A DNA stretch of 45,559 nt, from assembly GCA_024195585.1 (NCBI GenBank), contig SWBL01000380.1, forward strand, positions 1-45,559, read 5' to 3'. Positions 25,116 to 35,328 of this stretch are shown here, piece after piece. This stretch comes from Aureobasidium sp. EXF-3400. Lineage: Eukaryota > Ascomycota > Dothideomycetes > Dothideales > Saccotheciaceae. The translations under genes and the position numbers were made by a program. The notes beneath the pieces are model-generated. The model ran no database searches, had not been told where the DNA came from, and saw only the letters and a program-made list of their open reading frames with translations. Within the stretch, counting starts at the first letter, position 1; every line of letters begins with the position of its first letter.

Positions 25116-26756
25116 ATGCCACCATTGCCGTCTTCAGCCCTTCCAGTCTACTCGCGATGTATGCGACCAGGATTTGGCCAGCGGCTGGTCCGAAACACTC
25201 GACAGATCCGCCGTCTTTCGACGCCACCCAACGATACTCGATCGAATCATGAAGGAAAGGACCAAGAGAAGGAACAAGGCGCCATGTCCCGCAGACTGGC
25301 TGCACTCAGCGAGGAAGGACTTGAATCTGGAGGTCGAAGTGCTCGTAGGGCCGTGGAAGAAGCAGGTTTCGACGAAGGCCTCAAGCAGGAACTACTCGAG
25401 CGGATTGCTACAGCCTCTTTCAGAAACGAACATGCTGGTGCCATATCTCAGGCAGAAATGCCCAACAGTGCAAGCCGTCATAGCAGAGACATAGCCGGTG
25501 CGACTCCGTGGTCTGGCACCGAGAGCGTTCACGATGCCTCGCTTCGCATGCTCAATGATTCTTACAAGCCTCCAAAACCTGTTCGTGTATCTTCTGGAGG
25601 ACCATCTCGCGGACCTCCGAGCAAGATCGATACCGGCAGACCAAAGAATGCTCCGTCATCAGGAATGCGGTTGGCGAATGCCCGAGACAAAACGTCAATC
25701 TATGCCGAAATGAAAGAGTTACCCGACGACGAAAGAGAGAAGTTTCGCAAGGAATTGAAAGAACGCTTCACGCCTACTGCGCGCTCTGCACCTGTGACTT
25801 TGAAAGGCTTAGAGTCACTTGCCAACGAGCGCATAGAAGATGCAATTGCTCGAGGCAAGTTCAAGAACCTGCCTAGAGGAAAGGCTATCGAGCGCGACTA
25901 CAATGCCAGTAGTCCTTTCATCAACACCACCGAGTACATGCTCAACCGAATGATTCAAAGACAAGACATTGTACCTCCCTGGATTGAAAAGCAACAGGAT
26001 ATCGTCAGCAGTTCACATCGCTTCAGAGCTCGTCTGCGTGCTGATTGGAGGAGACATGTCGCGAGGTCCATTGCTAGTAGAGGAGGATCTCTGGAAAGCC
26101 AACTAGCACTCGCTGAAGAATATGCGCGTGCGGAAGCCATTGACAATCCGCCTGCAAAGAAACGGACCGAGAAGATCAATACAATCGACAAAACCGGTCA
26201 TCTGACTCAAATCAAGGTTGACGGCGAAATTAAGGCCTCTGGCACTGCAACCACCAAAGAATCGCAGCATATAACTATCACCGAAACCCCCGTCGATGAG
26301 GCAGCGCAGCCGCTGTCGAAAGAAGGCAAGCCACAGGTATCCGTCGACGTACCTCTGGAAACTGTAGCAGAAGAACCAAAGGCTTCATCACCACGAGTTG
26401 CACCGTTCAGAGATGCAGATTGGCTACGCACCGAGAAAGCTTACCACCAAGCTGCCATCGACAACCTAAACCAATTGACACGCTCATACAACCTCATGTG
26501 TCCAGCTCTAGCTCAGCGACCGTACTTTTTCCTGGACCGCGAGTTGAACTCGTGCTATGCAGAATGCGCGCCTCAAGTAGCCGGCGCTATCCAGGAACGT
26601 GCAGTGACACCGAAGCCAAGGTTCGAAGCTACTTCCAGCAACAAACCTGGTAGGATTCTGGGTAATCTGGCTGGTCCTGCTAGTAAGGTTTATGATGAGC
26701 AGCGTCCACAGTTTGGCTTCCGAGATCTCTGGAGGGAGTGGTTTAGCAAGAAGTAG
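25116..26756 (+). CDS. DUF1992 (DnaJ homologue subfamily C member 28-like) protein
   Basis: A single exon of 546 residues. The N-terminus (SRCMRPGFGQRLVRNTRQIRRLS) is Arg-rich without acids, as in a mitochondrial presequence. The DUF1992 domain spans about 233-300, with ERIEDAIARGKFKNLPRGK and INTTEYMLNRMIQRQ followed by PPWIEKQQ, the hallmark of DNAJC28-type proteins. No J domain (HPD motif) is visible, as in other fungal members. The ~120 residues after the domain are charged and helical, and the region around 360-430 is low in complexity. The C-terminal ~100 residues (WLRTEKAYHQAAIDNLNQLT, SYNLMCPALAQRPYF) look like a second conserved block. The molecular function of the family is not established. 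Confidence 0.85.
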   Translation: MPPLPSSALPVYSRCMRPGFGQRLVRNTRQIRRLSTPPNDTRSNHEGKDQEKEQGAMSRRLAALSEEGLESGGRSARRAVEEAGFDEGLKQELLERIATASFRNEHAGAISQAEMPNSASRHSRDIAGATPWSGTESVHDASLRMLNDSYKPPKPVRVSSGGPSRGPPSKIDTGRPKNAPSSGMRLANARDKTSIYAEMKELPDDEREKFRKELKERFTPTARSAPVTLKGLESLANERIEDAIARGKFKNLPRGKAIERDYNASSPFINTTEYMLNRMIQRQDIVPPWIEKQQDIVSSSHRFRARLRADWRRHVARSIASRGGSLESQLALAEEYARAEAIDNPPAKKRTEKINTIDKTGHLTQIKVDGEIKASGTATTKESQHITITETPVDEAAQPLSKEGKPQVSVDVPLETVAEEPKASSPRVAPFRDADWLRTEKAYHQAAIDNLNQLTRSYNLMCPALAQRPYFFLDRELNSCYAECAPQVAGAIQERAVTPKPRFEATSSNKPGRILGNLAGPASKVYDEQRPQFGFRDLWREWFSKK

Positions 26757-26913
26757 TGACCTTAGAGGGCGGATCGAGTATTAGAAGTACACAATACATA
26801 TGCATAATTCTTTACTTCTCAAAATGTTTTGATTCGCAATGCATTCTAGTCGTTGGTGCTTGTGGTAGCGTGTGAAACACAGGCAGATTTTCCAGAATTT
26901 TAGAAAAATTGCA

Positions 26914-27618
26914 TCATGAATCCTCCTTCTTCAATCTGTGGTTCCTTTCTCTCCATAATTTGACACCAGCATCAACTTCCTTCCTCGACACACCATCTCG
27001 TACCAACTTCATCGTGACTCCTAGTGTCTCCACATTCTTATTCCTCGACTCGTCATCGAAAAACAGCATTTCCTCATAGGGTATGTTCGTTCTCTTGTGT
27101 ATGCGTGAAAAGTGTGTTTTCTTGTCGCCAGGGTAAATCTCCAATTCATCAAAGACTGAGAGAGCTTTTGGCGAGGATGAAGGGGATGTCAGCGAGGAGG
27201 GAACGAGGAGGTAGGATAGCATTTCGCGTGCTAGTTCGGGTGCTTGGGTTCGTGACGCCGCACATAATGTCAGGTTCTTTTCTTTGATCTATATATGAAG
27301 CAGTCAGTTGATGCCCATACATCTTTGATAGTGCGGGAGACATACTGCGACCAGAATTCCAGCAACGTCTGGGTAGAAACCGTACGAGTCGTTGTAGCGG
27401 TCTTTGACTACCAAGCCATCTTTGGTAGGTTTGAGAGGGCCGGTAACGTGTGTATCCACCCAGAAAGGCCAAAGTGTATAGTCCAAGTCAAAAACCATGA
27501 CCTGCGGCAGCGGTAGTCCATCACTAAAAGTCGAGGGTGCCGCGACCTCGGAGGCTGGAGCCGTGACGGTTGTGCTGTCGTCGCCTGTCTCGACTGTCTT
27601 GTAGGATTTCCGGACCAT
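26914..27618 (-). CDS. Magnesium-dependent phosphatase-1-like HAD phosphatase
   Basis: Exons 27618-27346 and 27288-26914 give 215 residues. HAD motif I is MVFDLDYTLWPFWVDTHV with Asp44 as nucleophile and Asp46 as acid/base. Motif II is LTLCAASRTQAPELA, and the final motif is MLFFDDESRNKNVETLGV. DLDYTLWPFWVDTHV is the distinctive start of the MDP-1 family, which dephosphorylates protein tyrosines or protein-bound fructosamines in other eukaryotes; the fungal substrate is not known. An insert of about 15 Ser/Pro residues after MLSYLLVP is unusual. Open codons upstream of ATG 27618 lack an ATG, so that start is used. The 57-nt intron joins LVA to IKEK in phase 0. Confidence 0.85.
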
Positions 27619-28014
27619 GATTATAGCTGCTAGCGTGAGTGTAGCAAATGTGATTTTCGATATTCTGCTTCGGGACCGTATGATGGATGCCTCTGTCAAG
27701 GTGAAGACAGGTCGCCGCCGGGAGAGACGAAAAGTTCATAGTACATACGTCACCGATAAGCATGTGATAAACATTCTACTCGGGATGACGCTCGTGAAAA
27801 CACCAGTACTGCACAGAAATGTCTTGATCAGCGCATGATACCTGTGATGCAACTGACTCTGTAGAACGAATGTCTTTTATCATTGTTTAATGCTTGGATG
27901 AATTAGCACCTTCGAGCTAACGAGCTAGACGCCCTGCATTTCCATCTGCTGCTGCGATACACTTCCTTTCCATCTACTGCTGCAATACACTGCCTTTCCG
28001 TCTACTGCTGAGCC
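27619..28014. other. Gap between MDP-1-like and LRR genes, with a minisatellite
   Basis: 396 bp holding the promoter of the MDP-1-like gene and the 3' flank of the LRR gene, both on the minus strand. A 28-bp tandem repeat fills the last 76 bases. Confidence 0.5.
27939..28014. repeat. 28-bp tandem repeat, about 2.7 copies
   Basis: Copy 1 is 27939-27966, copy 2 is 27967-27994 and the partial copy 3 starts at 27995. Each begins TTTCCATCT or TTTCCGTCT, continues CTGCTG and ends ATACACT(T/G)CC in the full copies. It abuts the stop codon of the LRR gene (28015-28017). Confidence 0.85.
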
Positions 28015-30152
28015 CTAGTATTCGACACAACCCGCACCTGAAAGGAGCATGAGAAGCTGTGAACTCTCGTCCTTCATTCTCCAGTCGTGTCCGCTCTTCA
28101 AAGTCTCCCTCTTCTGACCCCATGTGAGAGCCTTCTTTTGCTTGTCTGCTCCAAGATGACTGAGATCAACTGGGCTCATACTGAGTCTGAGGATGTCGAG
28201 ACAGACTGGGAGAGGCAGATGGCAACGTAGACTGACGTCTCTGTATCCATCGCTCTCACCCTTGTGGTATGCCTTCAACGTCTCCATCCTGTTTTGCTGG
28301 TATCGCACGCACTCCTCGGAGCTGATATCAGGCTTGACATAGTCTCCGGGTTTCAGGGCGCTGTCGAAACCGTTGCTCTCGGAACCTGCGGAGTGGCCGC
28401 GAGATGAAGTGCTGACTCGAAGAATCTTGGTGTTCGAGACTGTGATGCCGTCTGGAGTGGCCAAGTCAGGGCTCAGAGAATCCACAGGCGAAGTTGTCAT
28501 GAGAGTGGCGGCGTAGGACCGCTTGGCCTGGTTGTCCTCAAATTCCAGTGCATCCGGATGGAGCGAGAGAGTGCTCAGAGAGTGTTTGACATGTTCGTCA
28601 GTGACAGGCATGTCAATCATCTGGTTGATGTCATCTTGATCAGCATGACCATCCTTGTTCTGGGCAGGCTCAACATTGTGTCCGTCCATCTCCGAGGTCA
28701 ACTCTGCAGGTTTGTTCATCTTGAACACAGGTGCCAGAAGAAAGACCTTGCGGGATGCAATGATGGCAGCGAGAGATGCACGCCACAGATCGACACTCTC
28801 ACAACCAGTGTGTCCGATGGTGTTGCGCTGGATCTTCTTGCGAGCACTCTGAATGTCGGACTTGTCGTAGATACTGTAGTCGATGGACTGGACCGAAAAG
28901 AGGCTCGAGCGGCGAAGGCCAACTCTGGAGGTAGTCCTAGGGGATGTATCAGGTACGTCTGGAACGCCTGCCGACATGTACGAGCTGGTCATGCTGTCCG
29001 AATCTTCTAGCAACATCCTCATTCTTAGCTTTTCGGCACATTGAAGCAAGTGGATGCCATCTTTGGACAAGAATTCGGAATTATCGTCCCAATCAAGGCC
29101 CTTTGTGTTGGCGTCTTGACGGTAGGTGTGGATTAAAGACGAGGCCTCGGTTGCGTTGTTTTCTGTAACGAGTTGAATGGGATAATAGTGCTGTTCCAGA
29201 ACATAGGACAGAAAGAGGGCGCCTGTGTCGTCCAGGCCAACATTGGTCAAGGTCAAGTATGGAATCGATCGAAGACCGCTGCGACGCTTGAGTATCCAAC
29301 CATCGGCAAGCGTCTTTCCGTTGGCGCGTCTCGGGAAGTTGGGGTCGTTGGCGTCCCTAGAACGGACACGGTCGAGACTGACATTGCTGAGCACCGAGCA
29401 GCTGTCTGGCAGGGTGATGATGGACTGGTTGCCAGCGGCGGGCTCAGGGTCCACAGCGGGCTCGCGTGAGTAGACTCGGGCAAGAATCTCAAAAGCACGG
29501 TATCCCAGTGAGGGATTGTGGCCGAGATCAAGTCTTCGCAGAACCATGCAACTGCGGAAGGACTGGAGAAACAGCTGCCATTCCTCTGCCTGCTTGTCAG
29601 TCGAGACGCGAAAGTTGTTGTACGACAAGTCGAGAGTCTGCAGGCTGTAGCGAGATGCCTGGATGAGAGGAGCCAAGCGAGCCAGAGATTTGGTGGTCAG
29701 ATGGTTGTCGGAGAGGTTGAGATCAACCAGAGCCAAGTCTGGACATGTGTTGAGGGCGTTTTGCAGACCGTCGGCGAGAAGAGCAAAGCCCTCATCGGTC
29801 AGAGATTTGTTGGGCACTTTCAGATCGAGCTTGTGGATGGTGCTGTCTTTTGGTTCGTTGTCGCAATCGTTACGATCTCTGTCCTTGATCTTGAGTCGAT
29901 CCTTTCTGGGAGTGCGTGTGGCCGAGGCAGGCAACCTCAATGACAATCTGGGGGCTGACGACTGCGATCGGATGGCCTCGCGCTGCTTCTTGTCTGCGCG
30001 TTTCTCGAGATCCGATGCGATCGACTTGCCCAGCTTCGGACCAGACGATGTGCGCTACATGCATGCCGTGTCAGTGTGTGCCCAAGTCTGTCGTATTGTG
30101 TGTACGCCATGGAACTTACACCAGTGTAGTCGAATTTATTGGATTTGACCAT
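28015..30152 (-). CDS. Leucine-rich-repeat (RNI-like) protein, function unknown
   Basis: A tiny first exon (30152-30120, 11 codons) and a long second exon (30054-28015) give 690 residues. After a basic N-terminus (RADKKQREAIRSQ), ribonuclease-inhibitor-like repeats run from about 85 to 330: LADGLQNAL, LALVDLNLSDNHLTTKSLARL, SLQTLDLSYNNF, LRRLDLGHNPSLGYRAFEIL and YLTLTNVGLDDTGALFLSYV. The C-terminal ~300 residues are Ser/Thr-rich and disordered, ending in a charged block (SGHDWRMKDESSQLLMLLSG). Similar LRR proteins occur across Pezizomycotina without a settled role; protein binding is all that can be inferred. The first exon is supported by an intron with a GTAAGT donor, while the long exon has no ATG near its start. 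Confidence 0.72.
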
Positions 30153-30824
30153 GATTCTGTTGTGTCAGTCGGCACTTGGAAGTGGCGTGCAGAAGTGAGC
30201 GTGTTGTCAATACACAAGTGAAAAGGGTGTTGGTCGGTGTGCGTATAAACAACGCCGCTGCAAACGACATGGAAACCACGACGCGGAACTTCTCCTGGAC
30301 TCCCGAACAGTCTTTTTCTTTCTTTGCAAACGAGGAAAGTTGATTTAGAAAATGGATTGAGTTGCATTGCACCTGCCATTACCATGCCGGCACCTTCCCT
30401 TCCCTACAAGAGCCATCTACTTCATCGACTTGACCTACAAAGACATGATCTCTCTTGGAGGTTACGCGCACGAGTGACGGTCTACCTACTTAGCCTATCG
30501 CGTCCCTGATTGCTGCTGTGCTAGACAAACAGCTGCGCGTCTCACACCGGGAAGTGCTTGATTGGTCCAATGTCACGACGCGCGGAATTCCATCAAGGAG
30601 CCAAACTAATGGAATCGTACGTCTGGATAAGCATGAAAATGTGGCCTCCCAAGTGAGGTTTGTGTTGAGGACTTCCAAGGTTCATCAAGACGTGAAGTTG
30701 AGCACTTCAAATCTCTCGGCAACATCCACATCCCGCTGCACGTGTCACTCTCTTCACCATCCTGTTTACTCATCAACACAATTGCTTGCGTCCGCTAGCT
30801 ATCAATTCGAATATACCTCTTACC
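30153..30824. other. Divergent promoter between LRR gene and dynactin p27
   Basis: 672 bp between head-to-head genes. Short open frames occur on both strands but none has a family match. No RNA gene was recognised. Confidence 0.5.
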
Positions 30825-31483
30825 ATGTCTTCTGGTTCAGGCAGCCTCCGTCGCCAGGCATCGGCTGTCCCTGGTCCCAAACCGCCATGTTCGATTCATC
30901 CATCAGCCATAATCTCTGACAAGGCTGTGATTGTTGGCACGCATCCTGTTTCAATTGGTGAGAACGTGGTGCTTCACCCGTTCGCCAAAATTGTATCCAA
31001 TACAGGGGCTGTTCGTATTGGGAAAAACTGCGTTGTTGGAGATCGTGCTACTGTTGGTCTCGGTGACAGCCCTGGGACTTTTGCCGGTACAACCGTCGAG
31101 CTCGAAGAAAGCGTCAGTATTGAAAGCGGATCCATCGTGCAAGCCGAGAAGGTAGGAACTGGCAGCACGGTGGAAGCCAACTCAACTCTAGGTCCTGGCG
31201 TAATTGTAGGCAAGGTAAGCAACCAGTCTATACTCGTGAGCGCGTGTATACCACTTGTGTGCTAACCTGGAGATTGTAGTTCTGCAAGATAACTGCATCC
31301 TCCAGCATTCAATTAGAACACTTGCCCGACTTTACAATTGTCTACGGTGGAAACGCTAGGCGCATAGACACCACTGCAAAAACCCGATCCGATGTCAGAG
31401 ACCTCAAACTAAAGGGTCAAGCGATGCATATCGAAACGCTGAAGCGTCTGGTACCCAGCAACACCATGAAATGGTTGTCTTGA
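30825..31483 (+). CDS. Dynactin subunit 6 (p27), left-handed beta-helix
   Basis: Exons 30825-31214 and 31280-31483 give 197 residues. The body is hexapeptide repeats of a left-handed parallel beta helix: CSIHPSAIISDKAVIVGTHP, VSIGENVVLHPFAKIVSNTG, VRIGKNCVVGD, VSIESGSIVQAEKVGTGSTV, NSTLGPGVIVGKFCKITAS. The C-terminus (FTIVYGGNARRI, HIETLKRLVPSNTMKWLS) matches p27 of dynactin. p27 caps the pointed-end complex of dynactin with p25 and helps adapt dynein to membranous cargo, such as early endosomes in hyphae. The ATG at 30825 (ACCATGTC) is the first in frame and fits the family start. Confidence 0.88.
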
Positions 31484-31710
31484 CCGAGTCGCCTCGACGA
31501 CGACACAATCATTTTAAGGAACCAATGCACCAAGAAAGTTGAAGACACCGCCGCACGACAACCTCAAGAATATTTTGGCATATGTCTAGAATAGACTGGA
31601 GCTGAAATCTAGCAACAGTGCTTCTGACAACGCGTCAGACATTGGCTACGTCATGGACAACGGACGTTTATAAGTTCTTTCTGCCAGCTCGAGGATTGTT
31701 TTCGACGACC

Positions 31711-32511
31711 ATGTACAGTCTTTCGAAGGTTTATCGAAGAACAATAATCGGACAGGCACGAACAATCATGTCACAGAATACCCGACTTTCATACTCTGCA
31801 GCTGCAGGGTCCGCAGATATTCCAAAGCCGCAACCAAAGCCTGCGAACAACCCAAATGCCAACCAACCCTCCTCAAATCACCGTCAGCATGCCTCCGGGG
31901 AGCAGCAAGGCAACCGACACAGTGGACCGAGTCACAAGAGGAATACTTCACCTTCATATACGCCTCAGACATCTTCCGCAGAAGAGGCAGTCTATGTCTT
32001 GACTCTTTTGACAGACGCCAAACACCATCGCACCTTGACCGAGACACGGAAAAAGTACTTCCCTCCTCGGCTGAACAGACTCGACGCGCACATCACTCTT
32101 TTTCATGCACTGCCCGGAAGCATGCTCGAAGAATCGATCAAGCCAACTTTGAGGGAGATCTCGAGTAAGACCACTCAATTCCACCTTCTTGCTGCGACAC
32201 CGTTCCGCCTGAACAAAGGCATCGCCATTGGCCTGCCCAAATCGTCTGGCGGTGATGATGCGAGACAAGTCCATCAGCAATTGAAGGCGGCATGGGCAGA
32301 CTTTTTGAGTCGCCAAGATGCTGGTGGGTTCGCGGCCCATTACACTATCATGAACAAGGTCGATGATGAGAAGGAGGTGCAAAAGGCTTTTGAGCAGGTG
32401 CAACAGGAATGGAAAGGATGCCACGGTACCGTCCTCGGTCTTTCGCTGTTCAAGTACGATCGTGGAAACTGGGTGCATAACGAGGACTTCAAATTTGCGC
32501 CGAGTCAATAA
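31711..32511 (+). CDS. 2H phosphoesterase / 2'-5' RNA ligase-like protein
   Basis: A single exon of 266 residues from ATG 31711. The two catalytic H-x-T motifs are present: HIT at about 127-129 (DAHITLFHALPG) and HYT at about 210-212 (AAHYTIMNKV), 83 residues apart, as in the 2H superfamily (2'-5' RNA ligases and cyclic phosphodiesterases). These enzymes act on 2',3'-cyclic phosphates or 2'-5' linkages; the substrate here cannot be told. Residues ~35-90 are Pro/Asn/His-rich and disordered. The first 20 residues (MYSLSKVYRRTIIGQARTI) are basic and could be a mitochondrial presequence. A second in-frame ATG at 31768 would remove it. Confidence 0.82.
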   Translation: MYSLSKVYRRTIIGQARTIMSQNTRLSYSAAAGSADIPKPQPKPANNPNANQPSSNHRQHASGEQQGNRHSGPSHKRNTSPSYTPQTSSAEEAVYVLTLLTDAKHHRTLTETRKKYFPPRLNRLDAHITLFHALPGSMLEESIKPTLREISSKTTQFHLLAATPFRLNKGIAIGLPKSSGGDDARQVHQQLKAAWADFLSRQDAGGFAAHYTIMNKVDDEKEVQKAFEQVQQEWKGCHGTVLGLSLFKYDRGNWVHNEDFKFAPSQ

Positions 32512-32683
32512 TGGTGGGAAGGAGAGTCTAGAAGTTGAACGACTTGATGTCTATAATTTGTATGATTATTCGTATCTAAGGTTTCTCTGTTCAAAGAGAA
32601 CGAACCGATAGAGTCCGATTGAAATGCTTTCATGTACCCGTAAAATTCTTGTCGCATTTCTGTGAGAAGCTGACCGACTTTGC

Positions 32684-33729
32684 TCACAGGATTGAGCCGA
32701 TTCCGAATGTCTGCTTCATCGAGCGGACGTAGTAGTTCTCCCAGTTGCGCTTGGTGGCCTCCTCTTCGCCGACTGGCACACCAGCCCAGTCGACACGCAT
32801 GATGGTGACAGAGTCAACGTTGTTCTGCTCAAAGGCAATTTTCAGAGTGCTGTAGTGACCCTGAGGCCACTGAGCCAGACGCCACTTCTGGACAATCTTT
32901 GTGGGTTCTGAAAGCTCAACGTATTCTCCACTGACGTTTCCGCCAAAGATTTCAAACTTGCCGCCGGGTCTAGCGCCCTCGAAGACCTTCGGGGGTGCGC
33001 GGGTGAAGGCGGCGATGCGTTGAGGGTCGGTGAGGATCTGGAAAAGCATAGGAGCGTCGCAACGGAATTCTTGCTGGTCGCTGAGGCTGGTGACGTTGAC
33101 GGCGGGGCCTTTGCCGTTGGAAGTAGTGGTAGTAGTCGAGGACTTGGAGTCGTCGCTTTGCTTGTTGACGGACGAGCTGGAGTAGACCTTGGCAGGGGTG
33201 AAGGCGGGCTTGTGGCCAGCAGCATGCTGAATGTCTTTGCCGTGGGCGTCCATCAGGGCATGGCCCAGCTGCTGGAATCTAGCGCGGAGCTGCGAAGTGA
33301 TTTGCGATCGAACGAGGTCCTTGACGGGTGTCTTGGAGAGAAATTCGGAGTACATGTCAATCTCGAACTAGACAGGATATCAGCAACAAGTTTGTAGCGT
33401 GTGAAGAATGTGGGTTTACGCACCACGTACTCATCCTCCTCGGTGTCATGAGCAACCTCAGGGACGGTGATCGTACCGCTGACATCCTCGTCTTCCTTGG
33501 TCTTGCCGGTGTACTCGAGTTGCAACTTGAGGTCGAAGATGGTGATGACCTTGCCCTTGCGTTGTGCAACCTCGACATCACCCTCCTGGCTCAGTAACTT
33601 TGAGATCTGGGCGGATGCACCATCCTTCTCTGCCTTGATGCCGACGAGATCCTTTTCCAGATATTCTTTGGTCCAGCCCGAGACATCCTTGTTAACCCAA
33701 TGCCAGTTGTTGGGGTTGTGAAGAACCAT
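32684..33729 (-). CDS. AHA1: Aha1, activator of Hsp90 ATPase
   Basis: Exons 33729-33424 and 33367-32684 give 329 residues. The N-terminal domain begins with the diagnostic NPNNWHWVNKD and continues WTKEYLEKDLVGI, KGKVITIFDLKLQLEYTG and VPEVAHD. After a Ser/Thr-rich linker (~165-190) comes the C-terminal AHSA1 (Bet v1-like) domain: EFRCDAPMLFQILTDPQRI, KFEIFGGNVSGEYVEL, KIVQKWRLAQWPQGHYSTL and ENYYVRSMKQTFGIGS. Aha1 binds Hsp90 and stimulates its ATPase cycle in the cytosol. The gene probably has a 5' UTR intron and a heat-shock-like element upstream (separate entries). It converges with the 2H phosphoesterase gene, the stops being about 170 bp apart. Confidence 0.95.
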
Positions 33730-33778
33730 GTTGGCGATGTGGAAAGTTTGGCGAAACGAGAGAGTAGATTATGCGCGT

Positions 33779-33985
33779 CTGTTACGGCTTGTGATTAGTC
33801 AAGATGCACCATGTCTCGAAACACATATAGAGAAGTGAGAATGGATGTTTATATCAGAGATAGGGACATTGTCCCCGCAAGCTATTCCGCAGCAAAAAGA
33901 GTACAAGTCTTTCTAGGACTGGTGCCAGCTGGTGTCTCATCATACAAAGGTGACGCGGGACGATAATCAGAGTCAGAGAACTTAC
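33779..33985 (-). other. Probable 5' UTR intron of AHA1
   Basis: Read on the minus strand, a GTAAGT donor at 33985 is followed by a CTAAT branch-like site near 33799 and a CAG acceptor at 33779, about 50 bases before the ATG. No coding sequence is affected. Predicted from splice signals only. Confidence 0.4.
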
Positions 33986-34124
33986 GGTGCGGAAGCAGTA
34001 GAGCAAGTTGAAAGAGGAGGAAAAGAAGAAGATAGCAAGCGCAACAAGTAGACAAGAAGACGGCAGGTATTGAAGATGATGGTCAAGCGACAGGAGGCCC
34101 GGGATAGCGAGGAAATATTGTTGC

Positions 34125-34139
34125 AGAAACGTCTAGAAG
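34125..34139 (-). promoter_or_regulatory. Heat-shock-element-like site upstream of AHA1
   Basis: AGAAA-CGTCT-AGAAG fits three alternating nGAAn/nTTCn units with one mismatch in the middle unit. It lies about 400 bp upstream of the AHA1 ATG, but perhaps only ~100 bp from the transcription start if the leader intron is real. A TTGGCCAAT palindrome containing a CCAAT box follows at 34154-34162. Confidence 0.35.
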
Positions 34140-34669
34140 CACCATCGCGAGCTTTGGCCAATCATGCGGGGAGTGCGAGCCCCAGCGGCGGAGGAGCAGC
34201 GGCAGCGATATCAAGAAAGTCACCATAAGGACAACTACATGTCACGAACCATGCTCAGCATTTGGCATGTTGACAGGTGAATCAATCACTAGACACTCTA
34301 CGTTGTAACACAGCCGCGGCGAGAAAGCTTGAATGTCGCCATGCCCGGGCTTGTCTGGTGACCTGTTCATATACAATTGCTCTAGATGTATACATGATGC
34401 AGTGCTCGAATCCAAACGGTTTGAACCAGCTCAGAGACTCATACGGGTGAGGTTGGGACTAGACGGAAATAGAGTGCGAAAAAAAGGTCCTGGAGACACA
34501 GGAGCGGGTTTGAAAATAATTGTACATGTCGAAGATAGAGTTATTGGACAGAGGAATCCAGGACGCCGCCTGGAAATAGAAGCAAAGATCAAGAGGGAGT
34601 ATTCTTGTCGCCGTTACGCCGTATAATGCCGGGATGCAGTCGTGAAGGTTAAGAAGGATCGCCTCAAGG

Positions 34670-35092
34670 CTAGTTGCGCTTGTGTGGGCCGATGATTTGG
34701 GGGTATAATCTCGAGAGATGGTAGTTGATGGAACTCTTCTTGGTTTGTCCGGCTTTCTGCAAGAGCGATAGAGTCAGCGTGGTCATGGGTTGAGTTAGGG
34801 CGACCAAAACGTACGGGGGCGTCCATGCATGCGCGTAGTTGTTGTTCAAGAGCGGCACATCCTTGAGCTGTGTATCCAGATGAAGCCCAACATCCTGTGG
34901 AACCATGTCAGATCAGAAGCAACAAGATACAGGCGAAAGAGGATTGCGCCCAAGCATACCGAGGACTGAGGACATGACACCGATGCAAGGGTTTGCACCA
35001 GCCTGGTCAGGCTTGCGGACGCGCAGCTTGTGAAGGGGTGGCAGACGGGGCGCAGTGGCCTTTGCGACGGCTTGGGTGTTCTTTACGACCAT
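34670..35092 (-). CDS. MRP10: Mitochondrial small ribosomal subunit protein Mrp10 (mS37), twin CX9C
   Basis: Three short exons (35092-34960, 34894-34815 and 34756-34670) give 99 residues. Twin CX9C motifs are formed by Cys36/Cys46 (CIGVMSSVLGC) and Cys57/Cys67 (CAALEQQLRAC), the CHCH fold oxidised through Mia40 in the intermembrane space. The N-terminus (KATAPRLPPLHKLRVRKPDQ) is basic and could serve as presequence. The C-terminal SINYHLSRLYPQIIGPHKRN is characteristic of Mrp10. The protein is part of the 37S mitoribosomal subunit and is needed for mitochondrial translation. The exons are too short to stand out as open frames; splicing restores GCWASSGYTAQGC and DAPKAGQTKK in frame. It shares a 236-bp divergent promoter with the gene at 35329. 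Confidence 0.92.
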
Positions 35093-35328
35093 GGTGAGCT
35101 ACTGGCGACAAGATAACACTTTCTGTATGTTCAAAAGCACCAACTCGACCATCTCTCGAAATCTCCTTCTTGGCGTCGGCGCACCTTCCCCGAGGCGGCG
35201 TTGCCCTATGCACGGTTGGCTTTGTTGTGCTTGTCATCAAACATCATATTGCATGTGCCCGTCTGCCTGCTTTGCACCTTCCGTCTCCAGCTCATCTTTA
35301 TTCGTGTGCACAACTGCTGACCTCGACT

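Larger units (their letters stand above)
33730..34669. other. AHA1 upstream region, no other gene seen
   Basis: 940 bp between the AHA1 start and the 3' end of MRP10, both on the minus strand. It holds the presumed AHA1 leader intron and promoter. A purine-rich tract (34005-34075) and a GGCGGAGGAGCAGCGGCAGCG stretch near 34187 are low in complexity. No protein gene is supported. Confidence 0.5.

Noticed and set aside
16907..26756. A mitochondrial-function gene cluster (KGD1, peroxidase, DUF1992 protein)
   Set aside because: The genes have separate promoters and large gaps, and TFB1 sits at one end. Adjacent mitochondrial genes are expected by chance in a housekeeping region.
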